Part shown: piece by piece, positions 52,467 through 62,457 of the stretch
Layout: each line of letters opens with the position of its first letter
Numbering within the stretch: the first letter of the stretch is position 1
Assembly (NCBI GenBank): GCA_963766765.1
Contig: CAVYBR010000004.1
Span: 62,001 to 126,000, forward strand
Reading direction: 5' to 3'
From: JACCQS01 sp963766765
GTDB taxonomy: Bacteria > Actinomycetota > Actinomycetes > Mycobacteriales > Geodermatophilaceae
DNA: 64,000 nucleotides
The notes under the pieces: generated by a model
Database searches by the model: none
The model's input: the letters and a program-made list of their open reading frames with translations, nothing else
What the model was told of the DNA's origin: nothing
Made by a program: the position numbers and the translations under genes

Positions 52467-53375
52467 TCAGCCACCGAGCCAGGGCGGCGTCGGTCGGTCG
52501 ATCAGGGTCGCGAGTTCGGACAGGTCTTCGGCGAACTCCGGAGCCAACTCCGCGCGTTCGGCCGGACTCACCTCGGAGGGCCGCAGTCCGCTTCGCCGGA
52601 TCCGCTCGCGGAACCGAAAGCTGGTCATCGACTTCACAGCCTGCCGCAAAGCCGGACTGCGGGTGGCTGCCTGGATGCCGCGCTGCACGAAGGCCAGGCG
52701 CGGGGTACCGGACACGTTGACGCGCGGCAGGTCAAGATCCTGATCGCGTTCTTCAGGCAGACCGAGGAACGCCTGGACGCTACGCACCGTGGCCGCGTAG
52801 TCAGCCTCCAACTCGTCGTAGAACCACACCCCTACCTGATCGCGACCCAGCGTATCTTGCAGCACGCGCAGGTCGGCGGCATACCGGCTCATCGACACGT
52901 AATGCCAGAGGTGGTGCCAATTCTCGGCCTTCCGACGCGGTTCGTCGGCAACCGCGGACAGGAAGTCCGCATTCGTCTCGAAGCCCCGAGCCTTGAGGTA
53001 TTGGAAGCCGGAGTACGCGCGGTCCACGGGTTCGCGCAACAAGACGACGACCCGCATGGCCGGATTTACGGCGAGGATCTCCGGCGCCGCATGCGAGGCG
53101 TAGTAGAGCGTGGAAACCGAGCCCTCGCCAAGAGCAAGAAACTCGGACGTCTCCGGATACAAACTCAGGTAGGTGGACCGGTCGGTGACCGCCACTCGAT
53201 TGATCGTGTCCGCGTCGCCCGGACCACGGAAATCCGCGGTCGTGCCGTGCATAGCGAAGTAGTGCGGCTCTTTGGGCTGGGTGACGAAGACTCGGGAGTG
53301 AGTGCGTAACCCTTCGCTGAGGCCGGTTGTGCCTGCCCGGGCCGCTCCAGCGATCAGGAAGTTCGGAACGCTCAC
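52467..53375 (-). CDS. Sulfotransferase (copy 1)
   Basis: A 302-residue PAPS-dependent sulfotransferase. The 5'-phosphosulfate loop is NFLIAGAARAGTTGLSEGL and the 3'-phosphate site is VVVLLREPVDRAYSGFQYLK. The C-terminal part is basic. It overlaps the upstream glycosyltransferase gene as GTGA. Sulfation of a polysaccharide or glycolipid is likely from context; the acceptor is unknown. Confidence 0.9.
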   Translation of the reverse strand: MSVPNFLIAGAARAGTTGLSEGLRTHSRVFVTQPKEPHYFAMHGTTADFRGPGDADTINRVAVTDRSTYLSLYPETSEFLALGEGSVSTLYYASHAAPEILAVNPAMRVVVLLREPVDRAYSGFQYLKARGFETNADFLSAVADEPRRKAENWHHLWHYVSMSRYAADLRVLQDTLGRDQVGVWFYDELEADYAATVRSVQAFLGLPEERDQDLDLPRVNVSGTPRLAFVQRGIQAATRSPALRQAVKSMTSFRFRERIRRSGLRPSEVSPAERAELAPEFAEDLSELATLIDRPTPPWLGG

Positions 53376-54520
53376 CGGCGCGGGCCCGGGCGTCGGGCAC
53401 GGGCCTTGTCGTACGCGGCGTCCAATCGGTCGACGACGCCCTTGGTCTCGAACTTCTCCACGGCTCGCTCGCGGGCCGCCAGTCCTTCGGCCTTGGCCAA
53501 TTCGGGATCCGTGAGTCGACGACCGGCCTCCCGCAGCAGATCCTCCATTGCCCCGAGTTCGACAACGCTGCCGGCCCGCGGCTCGGGCCCCTCGACCACC
53601 TGTTCGCGTACGCCATTGACCTTTGTCGTGACGATTGGCCGCCCGCAGGCCATCGCTTCAGGCACCGTGACCGCGGCCCCCTCGTAGCGTGAAGGGAGAA
53701 CGAGAACATCGCAGGCCCACATCCAAGGGCGCACGTCGCGTACGTTCGGCACCGCCCGGACCGTGTTGCCCCACTGCGTAGGGGCCAGTGCCGCCAGCGG
53801 GCCCGGCTTGTCGATGCCGACGAAGACGAGTTCGGCGTCCGGGAGCGGATCGGCCTCCCATGCCTTGACCAGTTGGTCCTGACCCTTCTGGGACGCCAAC
53901 CGGCCAAGGCAGAGGAGCAGACCCGGCTTGGTGACCCCAAGCGTGGCCCGCCAGTGGCTGCGGGTTGCCTCGTCCACGGGTGAGAAGTGGTGGGTATCCA
54001 CGGCGACGCCAAGCGGAGTCCCCTCGCGGGCGACACCGGCAATGCGACCCTCTTCCACTTCCTCAGTGCAATTGGCGACGATGACATCGGTGCGCCGGCC
54101 GGCGAAGCGCTCCCAGCCCTGGATCAGGATGCGCACCTTGGACAGCCAGACAACATTAAAGGCCCAGGCATGCGGCTGATAGACCACCGGGACGTCTCCG
54201 AGGCCGGAAACCAGCGGCAACCGTCCGAAGAAGCCACCGAAGAACGAGTGCAGGTGGATGACATCGGGTTGGACCGTACGGATGGTCTGGCGCAATTCGC
54301 GGATCGCTCGCGGGTAGGTGGTGGGCCGACGGCGACGGATGGACCAGTGGTGGCGCTGCACGCCCTCCAGGCCCAGCATCCTCGGCGAAGCCAGGATGTG
54401 GACCTCGTGACCGCGCGCGCTCTGCTCGTGCGTGAAGGCATTGAGCAGACTGAAGATTCCCCCGATGGACACTTCCGAGACGTGCAAGACGCGAAGCATC
54501 CGGGTTGGGGTCCTAGTCAT
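53372..54520 (-). CDS. Glycosyltransferase family 4 protein
   Basis: A 382-residue GT-B enzyme. The N-terminal domain starts RVLHVSEVSIGGIFSLLNAF and has PDVIHLHSFFGGFFGRLPLV. The donor domain has LLLCLGRLASQKGQDQLVKA and VLPSRYEGAAVTVPEAMACG, the EX7E-type motif. ATG 54520 is 12 nt after the upstream sulfotransferase gene, and the stop overlaps the next sulfotransferase. Part of the sulfated-polysaccharide operon. Confidence 0.91.
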   Translation of the reverse strand: MTRTPTRMLRVLHVSEVSIGGIFSLLNAFTHEQSARGHEVHILASPRMLGLEGVQRHHWSIRRRRPTTYPRAIRELRQTIRTVQPDVIHLHSFFGGFFGRLPLVSGLGDVPVVYQPHAWAFNVVWLSKVRILIQGWERFAGRRTDVIVANCTEEVEEGRIAGVAREGTPLGVAVDTHHFSPVDEATRSHWRATLGVTKPGLLLCLGRLASQKGQDQLVKAWEADPLPDAELVFVGIDKPGPLAALAPTQWGNTVRAVPNVRDVRPWMWACDVLVLPSRYEGAAVTVPEAMACGRPIVTTKVNGVREQVVEGPEPRAGSVVELGAMEDLLREAGRRLTDPELAKAEGLAARERAVEKFETKGVVDRLDAAYDKARARRPGPRR

Positions 54521-54532
54521 GATCGACGCTGA

Positions 54533-55468
54533 CTAACGGCTGGAAACATTAGCCCAGTGGGACAGATCGGCGCCGATCAACTCACCTAGCCGACGGGTGT
54601 CCGCGGCCAGGAACTCCGCGACCTCTGCGCGGACGGCCGGGTCCACCTCTGGGCGGCCTGCTGAGCGCCACATCGACGCTTTCACCTTCCGCGCCAGCGG
54701 GTTAGACGTGGTGCGCGACCATTGCCGCAGCGAACGCATCGGCCCCGCCAGCAGCCGTGGCGGGCGATGGGTCAGCTTGCGCAAGACCGGCGACCGGAAC
54801 GTCTTGTTGCTGGCATTGCGAACGTCGAACGTCGGGCTGGGCAGGCCAGGTAGGTCGAGAAAGCCGGTCAAGCGGGACCACACGGACTCCGGCTTGGCCG
54901 CGAGGTCCTCGTACAGCACGAAGTGGACGCTTTCCCGCGGCACGAGACCCAGTAACCGCTCGACGGCCGCGCCCAGCCGGCCTACAAGCGGGTAGTCGAC
55001 CAGCTTTGGATCCAATGGCGTGGTTCCCGGACCCTGTCCGCTCAAGCTCCGTTGCCAGGCCGCGCTGAAGTCGCTCTCGTCCTCGTTGAGCGCGACCAGT
55101 TGAGTGCGGTGGTAGGACACCAGCAGATCTACGGGCTTGCGCAGGGCGACGATAAAGCGTGGCCTGCCGATCACCTCCAGAATGCTGGGGACCGCACGGT
55201 CCGAGTACAGGTAGGTCGTCGAACCCTCGGCCCGGTGACGAGCCCTCCGCGCCTCCGGCGAGGCGTACAGCTCCTCGTACCTCGCCCGCGTGTCGAAGCC
55301 GTACCGCTCGCGCATTCTCGGATAGTCCGCAGCCCAGTAGTAGGGCTCCTTGGGGACCGAGAAATAGACGTCGGAATGTTGTCCGAGCCAGCCCGCCAGC
55401 GACGTGGTGCCCGATTTGGGCGCGCCGATCAGATAGATATCGGGAAGCAGAAGTCGAGTCTTGGTCAT
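54533..55468 (-). CDS. Sulfotransferase (copy 2)
   Basis: A 311-residue protein. The PAPS loop is IYLIGAPKSGTTSLAGWLGQ, and RPRFIVALRKPVDLLVSYHR binds the 3'-phosphate, as in heparan-type sulfotransferases (GxxKSGTT form). VLYEDLAAKPESVWSRLTGF is the third family block. ATG 55468 overlaps the upstream gene as ATGA; the longer frame is not conserved. The KSGTT type differs from copy 1 (RAGTT), suggesting a different acceptor position. Confidence 0.91.
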   Translation of the reverse strand: MTKTRLLLPDIYLIGAPKSGTTSLAGWLGQHSDVYFSVPKEPYYWAADYPRMRERYGFDTRARYEELYASPEARRARHRAEGSTTYLYSDRAVPSILEVIGRPRFIVALRKPVDLLVSYHRTQLVALNEDESDFSAAWQRSLSGQGPGTTPLDPKLVDYPLVGRLGAAVERLLGLVPRESVHFVLYEDLAAKPESVWSRLTGFLDLPGLPSPTFDVRNASNKTFRSPVLRKLTHRPPRLLAGPMRSLRQWSRTTSNPLARKVKASMWRSAGRPEVDPAVRAEVAEFLAADTRRLGELIGADLSHWANVSSR

Positions 55469-56403
55469 CGAGCCTCGAGATCTCGCTGTGGCACCGTCTT
55501 GCCGCCGAGGGGCACGGAGTCCGGCTTGACCCACTGACCAGCCCAGTCCAATCCCAGCCTCGCGTCCTGCTCGCGTAGTGCGTCGGAAACGGCGAGGTCA
55601 CAGCGCTCTTCGAGTTCGCGCAGTTGTGCCAGTTGGTCAGGAGTACACGATTTCAGGGCTTCCTCGGTCGTTGGGAGCCAGGTGTCCTTCGTGACAAGAC
55701 TGCGAACCCGGCGTAGTCGCGCTGCCCCCAGCCGGTCTCGGATCACCGGGTAGAGCTTGCTCCGACGAAGCTTGCGACTGGCGACGCGTAGAGCCGGATG
55801 CCGGAACGTCACCACGTTGTTCCGGTGCGCGCCGACCTCCGCATCGGCGGCCGGGGCTGGCGCCAGGCCGAGCGCCGAGCACACTCGCTCGGCCACCTCG
55901 GCAGTTCTCGAGGTGATGGCGCGGAACGGAACCACCAACACCCGATCCCGTGGGTAGCGCGAATACAGCTCACCGAGCCACCGGCGATAGTCGCTGGCTC
56001 CCATATACAGGTCCTTGCCATGCAGCGCGGCGCCGAAGTCGCCGGCAGTCTCCTGCTTGAAGTAGTGCCGATAGAAGAGGTAGTGAGACACCGCGCGCGG
56101 CACCGGGTCCCGCACGACGTAGACGACGTAGGCGTCGGGAGCGGCCGCGCACAGCCGGGACAGCGCCTCCGGGTACTGCGGATAGGTGTAGGAGACGCTC
56201 GCATCCATCCGCCGTACGTCCTCGGCGCGCGGTTGGAACAAGCTCTCATACCACTCGGGGCCGCGGTCATAGTTGCGGCTGAAGAAGTTGGACTCCTTGA
56301 CAGCACCGGCATCGATGCCGGGGTGTCTGCTCAGATGTGCGGCCAGGAACGAGGTGCCGCTTCGGGCGGCCCCAGCGATCGCCAGGTCCAGTGGCGCCAC
56401 CAT
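55465..56403 (-). CDS. Sulfotransferase (copy 3)
   Basis: A 312-residue protein. The PAPS loop is DLAIAGAARSGTSFLAAHLS, and VVYVVRDPVPRAVSHYLFYR is the 3'-phosphate site. ATG 56403 is where homology begins. It is the first gene of the minus-strand operon and diverges from the autokinase gene across 158 nt, which should hold both promoters. Confidence 0.9.
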   Translation of the reverse strand: MVAPLDLAIAGAARSGTSFLAAHLSRHPGIDAGAVKESNFFSRNYDRGPEWYESLFQPRAEDVRRMDASVSYTYPQYPEALSRLCAAAPDAYVVYVVRDPVPRAVSHYLFYRHYFKQETAGDFGAALHGKDLYMGASDYRRWLGELYSRYPRDRVLVVPFRAITSRTAEVAERVCSALGLAPAPAADAEVGAHRNNVVTFRHPALRVASRKLRRSKLYPVIRDRLGAARLRRVRSLVTKDTWLPTTEEALKSCTPDQLAQLRELEERCDLAVSDALREQDARLGLDWAGQWVKPDSVPLGGKTVPQRDLEAR

Positions 56404-56561
56404 TGGATTGACGCTACCAGCGATGCACTGCCGCCCCATCGCCTGCGAGTCTGGTGAGCCTGTGACATTCTGCGACCCAACTGGTTGGTAGAGTTTGCCC
56501 GGGTCGGCAAGGCATCTCAAATCGGGTTGCTGACGTCTGCGACAAGGGAGCAGGGGCATCT

Positions 56562-58085
56562 GTGGAGCTGAGCCAGTACCTCCAAGCGATGCGGTCACAC
56601 TGGCGGCTCATCCTCAGCATGACCCTGATCGGCATCGCGGCAGCCGGAGCGGTCACCCTGCTGATCCCGCCGACCTATTCGTCAACCTCCAAGCTCTTTG
56701 TTTCCACATCCGGCACGGAGAGCAACAGTGCCCAAGCCAACATCGTGGCTCAGGACCGCGTTCCCTCCTACGGCCAGTTGTTGGTAACCGAGCAGTTTGC
56801 GCGCTCGATTATCGAGCAGTTGGGCCTGACCGACCTGACCCCGGCGGACCTCGCGGCCAACGTCGAGGCGGCTGTGGCGCCCAACAGTGTCATCCTCGAA
56901 ATCACAGTCACTGACAAATCACCCGAGCGTGCCCAGCTGATCACCAACACGATGGCCTCGTCCTTTGTCCAGTTGGTGACCACGCTCGAGACACCCGACC
57001 CGGTTACCACCGTAGATGCCAACGGCGTGACCTCGATCGTCAACCAGGTCGCGCCGGTGAAGGTCACGATTGCCCAAGCCGGTGGCCTTCCCTACGAGCC
57101 GGTGTTCCCCGATCCCCTGCTCAACCTGCCGCTCGGCGCGCTCGTCGGGTTGCTCTTGGGGCTGACCTTGGCGCTTGTCCGTTACCTCTTAGACAACACG
57201 GTCAAGTCCACGAAGCAGGTGGAGGAGCTCACCGGATCGACAGCCATAGGTGGGGTCCTCTACGACCCGGAGATGGCCACCGAGCCACTCGTGACCCAGC
57301 ACAAGGCCCAATCGGTCACGAGCGAGGCCTACCGGCAGATCCGCACGAATCTGCAGTATGTCAGCGTCGACAATCCGCCCAAAGTCATCGTGGTCACGAG
57401 TTCAATCTCCGGCGAGGGCAAGACAACCACGGCCATCAACCTGGCTCTGGTCCTGGCCCAGTCCGGGCAGCGAGTCGCCCTCATCGAGGCGGACCTGCGC
57501 CGCCCGCGGGTGATCCGCTATCTACATTTGGTCGGCGGCGCTGGACTCACGAACATCCTGGCCGGCAAGGCGCACCTGTCCGAACTCCTGCAGCCGTGGG
57601 GTGACGGGAAGCTGTCGGTTCTCGCATCCGGTCCGAACCCACCCGACCCCAGTGAACTTCTCGGCTCTGAGCAGATGAAGCATCTTCTCGAGGAGCTGCG
57701 GGAGAGCCACGAGTACGTCATCATCGACGCACCTCCGCTGCTGCCCGTTACCGATGCGGCAGTGCTCGCGATCCTCGCCGACGGCGTCGTTCTCGTGACC
57801 CGGTGGGGCGAGACCAAGCGCGAACAGTTGCGCGCCGCCGCCGCGACGGTCCGCGTCCTCGACGTGAGCGTGCTCGGTACGGTCCTGAACATGATCCCTG
57901 CGCGCAGCGGGGGCGGATACGGATACGGGTACGGATACGGGTACAGCTACGAGCCCGACCCCTCACCCCGTGAGCAACTGCCCGTGCAGGGCGGAGTTCG
58001 ATCCCGTGGACGGACAACCGCTGACGCCGGCGCGCCGAACGTGATGTCCAACTCTGTTCCCGGTGTATGGCCGTCCGATAGCTAG
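56562..58085 (+). CDS. Polysaccharide biosynthesis tyrosine autokinase (Wzc/CpsCD fusion)
   Basis: A 507-residue co-polymerase that governs chain length and export. The Wzz domain lies between two helices (LILSMTLIGIAAAGAVTLLI and LGALVGLLLGLTLALVRYLL). The cytosolic BY-kinase has Walker A SSISGEGKTTTAINLALVLA, Walker A' VALIEADLRRPRVIRYLHLV and Walker B YVIIDAPPLLPVTDAAVLA. Near the C-terminus is a tyrosine cluster GGGYGYGYGYGYSYEPDPS, the likely autophosphorylation site. GTG 56562. It diverges from the sulfotransferase operon. Confidence 0.94.
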   Translation: MELSQYLQAMRSHWRLILSMTLIGIAAAGAVTLLIPPTYSSTSKLFVSTSGTESNSAQANIVAQDRVPSYGQLLVTEQFARSIIEQLGLTDLTPADLAANVEAAVAPNSVILEITVTDKSPERAQLITNTMASSFVQLVTTLETPDPVTTVDANGVTSIVNQVAPVKVTIAQAGGLPYEPVFPDPLLNLPLGALVGLLLGLTLALVRYLLDNTVKSTKQVEELTGSTAIGGVLYDPEMATEPLVTQHKAQSVTSEAYRQIRTNLQYVSVDNPPKVIVVTSSISGEGKTTTAINLALVLAQSGQRVALIEADLRRPRVIRYLHLVGGAGLTNILAGKAHLSELLQPWGDGKLSVLASGPNPPDPSELLGSEQMKHLLEELRESHEYVIIDAPPLLPVTDAAVLAILADGVVLVTRWGETKREQLRAAAATVRVLDVSVLGTVLNMIPARSGGGYGYGYGYGYSYEPDPSPREQLPVQGGVRSRGRTTADAGAPNVMSNSVPGVWPSDS

Positions 58086-58132
58086 CTAGAGCGCGGCTCG
58101 CCGGTCATCAGCGGGCTTGCTCAGCCAGCTGC

Positions 58133-60319
58133 TCAGACCAGCCCGAGTTCCACCTTCATCGTTTCGGCCAGTGCCGAGGCATAGGTCAACGTGATGTGCT
58201 GTCCGTCTGAGTACACGATGATGTCGCTCACCACCATCGGGCAAACATTGTCTGCGCACAGCCACGGCGTGACGTCTTTGTATTCGCCGCCCGAGGCTTC
58301 CGCGGCGCGCTGCCCCGCGGCAGCGGTCGCACTAACGCTTGGTGGGATTCCGGTCAGGCAATCACCGAGGTTCGCGTTTGCCGCCCCGAGGCAGGTGACC
58401 CCATCCCGGTCCATGACCGTCGTTTCGCTGAATACAATGACGCGGCCCACGCCGGACTCGCGCAAAGTGCCCACCGTAGTGGTGAGGCCGGTCTGCCATG
58501 CCTGGTCGTGTTCTGCTGTGCCGCTTGGGATCTCGGAACCGTCGGGAGCTACGAACGGCTTGTCGCCCCTGTCGGCGAGGATGACGACATCAGGTTGCAG
58601 GTCGGCAATCTGATCCAAGGCCCAGATGCGCCAAGCCTGACAGGCCTCGTGTTGACTCTCGCGGCCGCTGGCGACCAGCACCACATCAGCCGAGGAGCAG
58701 CCGCCTTTGATCAGGTAGGTGAACTTCCAGCCGGCGCTTTCTGCGACCAGCCGCAGCGCCTGCACCCACATCCCGGCATGCGAGTCGCCCATGATGACCA
58801 TCGAGCGTCCGGCATCGGAGGGGCCGTATCCGCAGATGTCGGTCGTAGACTCGTTTGTCTCCGCGGCGCACGGCGCGGCCACCTGCCACGTGTCGTCCCG
58901 CAGCTGGTCCAGGGGCGGCGCGAGAGCGGCGGGAATGGCCGCACTTGCCCGCGCTGCTGCGACAGCTTCGACAACGGCAGCCTCGACGCTACCCGCGGCG
59001 GCGTCCGGCGGGTTCGTAGCCGTGGATGGTGCTCCGCTGCTCGGCGGCGCAGCGCTCGGTGCCGGGCTGAAAACGGTCGTGGGGTCCACGAGGTTCGGAT
59101 CGGATTTCGCCGCGTCGATGGCGACCAGGCTGACCAGCGCGACCAGCGCGACGGAGGTCGGCCATAGCGCAAGGCTCGTCGAACGGGTAGACCTGAGCCG
59201 CCCCCGGTGGATCGGATATTCGACGAACGCAAAAGTCACCACCGTGGCAAGCAATGCCGCCGCCACCAAGCCCACAGTCTCGATGACGGTCAGGTCGCGA
59301 CCCAGGTATGCGACCGCGATCACGAGGATCGGCCAGTGCCAGAGATAGAGCGAGTACGAGCGATCGCCCACCCAGCGCATCGGTGACTTGCCCAACACCA
59401 GGACCGCGCCGCCCCTCGGATTATCGACGCCACCGGCGATCACCAGCGCCGCACCGAGAACGGGCAGCAGCGCGACAGCCCCAGGAAAGGGAGTCGCCCC
59501 GGTGAACAGGACCGCGCTGACCGCGATGGCAGTCAGTCCGATCCAGGTCGAAAGAGCCCTGAGCATCTCTGGGATGCTGCCGAGCTGCGTGGTGAGAAAG
59601 GCCAACAGCGCCCCGATCGCGAGTTCCCACGCTCGAGTCGCCGTCGAGAAGAATGCGGCATTTGGCGAGGCTGCGGTCGCGATGATCGAGTACGCCAATG
59701 AACCCGCGGCGACGGCACCGATCACGCCGACGAGCCCTCGTCGAGTGGAGGGATTGGGGATGCGGCGACGTCTTCGCCCGCGGGCCCTCCCCAGAAAGAC
59801 GGCAAGCACGCCAGCGAACAGTGCCGGCCATACGAGGTAAAACTGTTCCTCGACGGCCAGGGACCAGTAGTGCTGCAGCGGAGAGGGCGGGAGTGTGGAG
59901 GCGAAGTAGTCGGTGCCGTCGACAGCGAACTTCCAGTTCACCGAGAACAAGGCCGACCACAGTGCCTCCTTTCCGACCTCGCTCGCTCGGACTGTTCCAA
60001 GCAGGAGGACCGAGCCGCCGACAGTTGCAAGCAGGACCACCGTGGCGGCAGGGAGGATGCGGCGGGCGCGGCGGGCATAGAAGTTCGATAGGGAGATTCC
60101 GCGGCCAACCCCTGCTTCCTTGACCAACAAGCTCGTGATGAGAAATCCCGAGATCACGTAGAAGACGTCCACCCCGACGAAGCCGCCAGCCAATTGAGGC
60201 ACACCAGCGTGGCTGAGTACGACGAGCAGAACCGCAACAGCTCGCAGCCCTTGGATGTCCGGGCGAAAGTGGGGCCTGCTCTCCTGCTCCACCTTGGCCT
60301 CGGTGGCGGTCACTAACAC
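58133..60319 (-). CDS. OafA-type acyltransferase 3 fused to SGNH domain
   Basis: A 728-residue membrane protein that adds acyl groups to surface polysaccharide. About ten helices form the acyltransferase 3 domain (residues 18-390) with DIQGLRAVAVLLVVLSHAGV, FVGVDVFYVISGFLITSLLV and the RxxR region ARRARRILPAA. After an Ala/Pro linker comes an SGNH domain with SMVIMGDSHAGMWVQALRLV and VYSDGQHITLTYASALAETM. GTG 60319 follows GGAGGACAAA. It fits the polysaccharide cluster as an O-acetylase. Confidence 0.94.
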   Translation of the reverse strand: MLVTATEAKVEQESRPHFRPDIQGLRAVAVLLVVLSHAGVPQLAGGFVGVDVFYVISGFLITSLLVKEAGVGRGISLSNFYARRARRILPAATVVLLATVGGSVLLLGTVRASEVGKEALWSALFSVNWKFAVDGTDYFASTLPPSPLQHYWSLAVEEQFYLVWPALFAGVLAVFLGRARGRRRRRIPNPSTRRGLVGVIGAVAAGSLAYSIIATAASPNAAFFSTATRAWELAIGALLAFLTTQLGSIPEMLRALSTWIGLTAIAVSAVLFTGATPFPGAVALLPVLGAALVIAGGVDNPRGGAVLVLGKSPMRWVGDRSYSLYLWHWPILVIAVAYLGRDLTVIETVGLVAAALLATVVTFAFVEYPIHRGRLRSTRSTSLALWPTSVALVALVSLVAIDAAKSDPNLVDPTTVFSPAPSAAPPSSGAPSTATNPPDAAAGSVEAAVVEAVAAARASAAIPAALAPPLDQLRDDTWQVAAPCAAETNESTTDICGYGPSDAGRSMVIMGDSHAGMWVQALRLVAESAGWKFTYLIKGGCSSADVVLVASGRESQHEACQAWRIWALDQIADLQPDVVILADRGDKPFVAPDGSEIPSGTAEHDQAWQTGLTTTVGTLRESGVGRVIVFSETTVMDRDGVTCLGAANANLGDCLTGIPPSVSATAAAGQRAAEASGGEYKDVTPWLCADNVCPMVVSDIIVYSDGQHITLTYASALAETMKVELGLV

Positions 60320-60461
60320 TTTGTCCTCCGTAGCTGGACGCTTCGGGGCAGTCTCCGGCGTCCGGCAAGACGGTACGTCATCGCATCAGCCGATCGGCCC
60401 CGCCCGCCCTCAGCGCTGACCGTGCACAGACGCGGATGGGGTGCCCGGTACCGTTACGACC

Positions 60462-61043
60462 ATGGGATCCTCCAACCGGCGAAGTCCGCGACGAGACAGA
60501 TCTGGCGGCGGAGCGCTGTCCGTATTGGGGAACGTCCTGCTGCTGCTGGCAACACTTGCCGTCGGCGGGATGGTCGCTTATCTGGTCATGAATCCCCCCG
60601 GGGTCCTCGACCCAGCCGCCCAGACGTCTCTGGTCGAACCGAGCGGCTCCGACGCGCTTGCCCCTGGCCCTGACGGCGCCACGACCGGCACTCCCCCTCC
60701 CGGCGCGCCGGTTCCGGCAACCGATCCGGCCGCGCCTGTCGGGCTGACGCTTGGGCCGGCCTGCGGGGCCGTGTCTCCACTCCTGACGACCGCAGACGGG
60801 GTACGCACCACCGCGATCGAGAATCCCGATGCCCTGGTGTCCTCGGACATCTCGAACCTCACTCGCGACATGCAGACACTCAGCGACATCTCCCCACCAG
60901 AACTCAACACTCTGATCGACACCCTCACCGGGGTCCTCGTCGCGCTGAACAATGCGCTCATAGCCGGAGATGAAAACCCCGAGCTCGATTCGGACGCCGC
61001 CACCGAAAGTACCGACGCGATCCGGGCACTGTGCGAAGGCTAA
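60462..61043 (+). CDS. Hypothetical protein with one transmembrane helix
   Basis: A 193-residue protein. A basic N-terminus precedes one helix (ALSVLGNVLLLLATLAVGGM), then a Pro/Ala/Thr-rich linker, then a helical extracytoplasmic domain of about 90 residues with two cysteines (LGPACGAVSPL and RALCEG) that may form a disulfide. No family is recognised. ATG 60462 lacks a clear ribosome binding site; GTG 60441 is possible. It is divergent from the acyltransferase gene and convergent with the Wzy-like gene. Confidence 0.6.
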   Translation: MGSSNRRSPRRDRSGGGALSVLGNVLLLLATLAVGGMVAYLVMNPPGVLDPAAQTSLVEPSGSDALAPGPDGATTGTPPPGAPVPATDPAAPVGLTLGPACGAVSPLLTTADGVRTTAIENPDALVSSDISNLTRDMQTLSDISPPELNTLIDTLTGVLVALNNALIAGDENPELDSDAATESTDAIRALCEG

Positions 61044-61080
61044 CCGTCCTGCGACGTACTTTTCGGAAGACGGACTGGAA

Positions 61081-62457
61081 CTAGCCCGGCCGACTACGTG
61101 CGGACAGTAGTCGTTGCAAGGTAGGAGCCTGAGTCGATCGCAGATGGGTAACGGCGAGCATCTCATCGGTCGGTTCGGCCTCCGGCGGCGCCTTTGCGAG
61201 GTCACGGGAGGCCGCCAGTACCCCGATGACTAGGGCCATCGTCATCCATTCGACGACCTGCAGGGATCCTCCCCCCTGGGTCACCAGCCGCACGCAGGGC
61301 AATGCCATCGCTGCCGTGAGAACGAATAACTCGTCGGAAACCGTTGTGATCCGCAGGAGTTGCTGAAGCCAGAGCAAGCTCATGAAGACAAAGATGAACA
61401 CGGCAGGAAGACCGACGAAGATGCCGCCGCGCTGCCACATGTCGAGAACAAAGTTGTGCGAACTTGATCCTTCGGTCTCGATGCCACCAGTCCAGAAGTT
61501 GTCCTGAATACGCTGGAAGGCGAGGCTGATGAGACTCTCGCGAACCGAATAGGACTCTGTCTCCTCGGTGAATCGCGTCCACAGCAGAGAGAGAAAACCA
61601 GTCATGGCCATGATTGCGGCTGTAAAGACACCCGCGACCACAGCAACCTGTTGACGTGGGCTGACCCGGCCGGTCAGCAAAGCGCGCACCAGTGACAGCA
61701 GGGGCCAGATTGCGGCGGCTACCAGCACCGAGCGGCTCAACGAGATCAGCAGCAGCAGCGAGCCAACTATGAGAAATCCCCGGTACACATTGCGCTGGCG
61801 GGGGACGGTGAACGGACGTCGGGCAGTAGCCCAAGCGGCGACGTACATAGTGAAGAGCAGGCCACCGAACACTTCGTGCCGCAGGTTGCCGATGGCTTCC
61901 TGGTTGGCGTCGTAGCCGAAGCCCGAGAAGCTGGACCGGAACAACTCCTTTTGCAGGATGTCCGGGTCGCCGGCCTCAATGGCGCGCGTGACCACGTCGA
62001 TCGGGTTAACCCCATTGCTGAGCATCGAGACGCCGAAGGCCATGAGCAGAACCGTGACGGCGGCCGCCGCCGACCACCGCATTGCGTCAACGAGTCCGGT
62101 TTCGCCGGTCTGGACGATCTGGTGGAAGAGCGCGCTAACCGCGATGAAGCCGGCCAGGAATGCCACCTGCTTGATCGGCTGGGACATGCCCAGTCCGTTG
62201 AAGACATTGAGGGCAACCCAAAGAATGATCATGTACAGGTTGGCGGCGATGAACACCTGGGCACCGCGGACGTGGCGCTCGATCCACGGAAGGCCGTACT
62301 TGAAGACGATCACGAAGGTCAGAAACACAACCGCAAGCTGGTGGATGCGAATGTCACCCAGCGCAGTCTCGCCAAGCAGGAACCATTGCAACGGGATGGC
62401 GGCGAATGCCGCCAGGACGATGAACTTCACAGGGTCACCAGCGGGTGGGTCTTGCAT
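61081..62457 (-). CDS. Polytopic membrane protein, O-antigen ligase/polymerase (Wzy)-like
   Basis: A 458-residue protein with about twelve hydrophobic segments, for example VKFIVLAAFAAIPLQWFLLG, GFLIVGSLLLLISLSRSVLV and VAVVAGVFTAAIMAMTGFLS. A large loop has TGGIETEGSSSHNFVLDMWQ followed by RGGIFVGLPAV, the SxHN pattern of the O-antigen ligase/Wzy_C family. It probably polymerises the cluster's repeat unit. ATG 62457 overlaps the end of the hydrolase gene by 23 nt. Confidence 0.82.
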   Translation of the reverse strand: MQDPPAGDPVKFIVLAAFAAIPLQWFLLGETALGDIRIHQLAVVFLTFVIVFKYGLPWIERHVRGAQVFIAANLYMIILWVALNVFNGLGMSQPIKQVAFLAGFIAVSALFHQIVQTGETGLVDAMRWSAAAAVTVLLMAFGVSMLSNGVNPIDVVTRAIEAGDPDILQKELFRSSFSGFGYDANQEAIGNLRHEVFGGLLFTMYVAAWATARRPFTVPRQRNVYRGFLIVGSLLLLISLSRSVLVAAAIWPLLSLVRALLTGRVSPRQQVAVVAGVFTAAIMAMTGFLSLLWTRFTEETESYSVRESLISLAFQRIQDNFWTGGIETEGSSSHNFVLDMWQRGGIFVGLPAVFIFVFMSLLWLQQLLRITTVSDELFVLTAAMALPCVRLVTQGGGSLQVVEWMTMALVIGVLAASRDLAKAPPEAEPTDEMLAVTHLRSTQAPTLQRLLSARSRPG

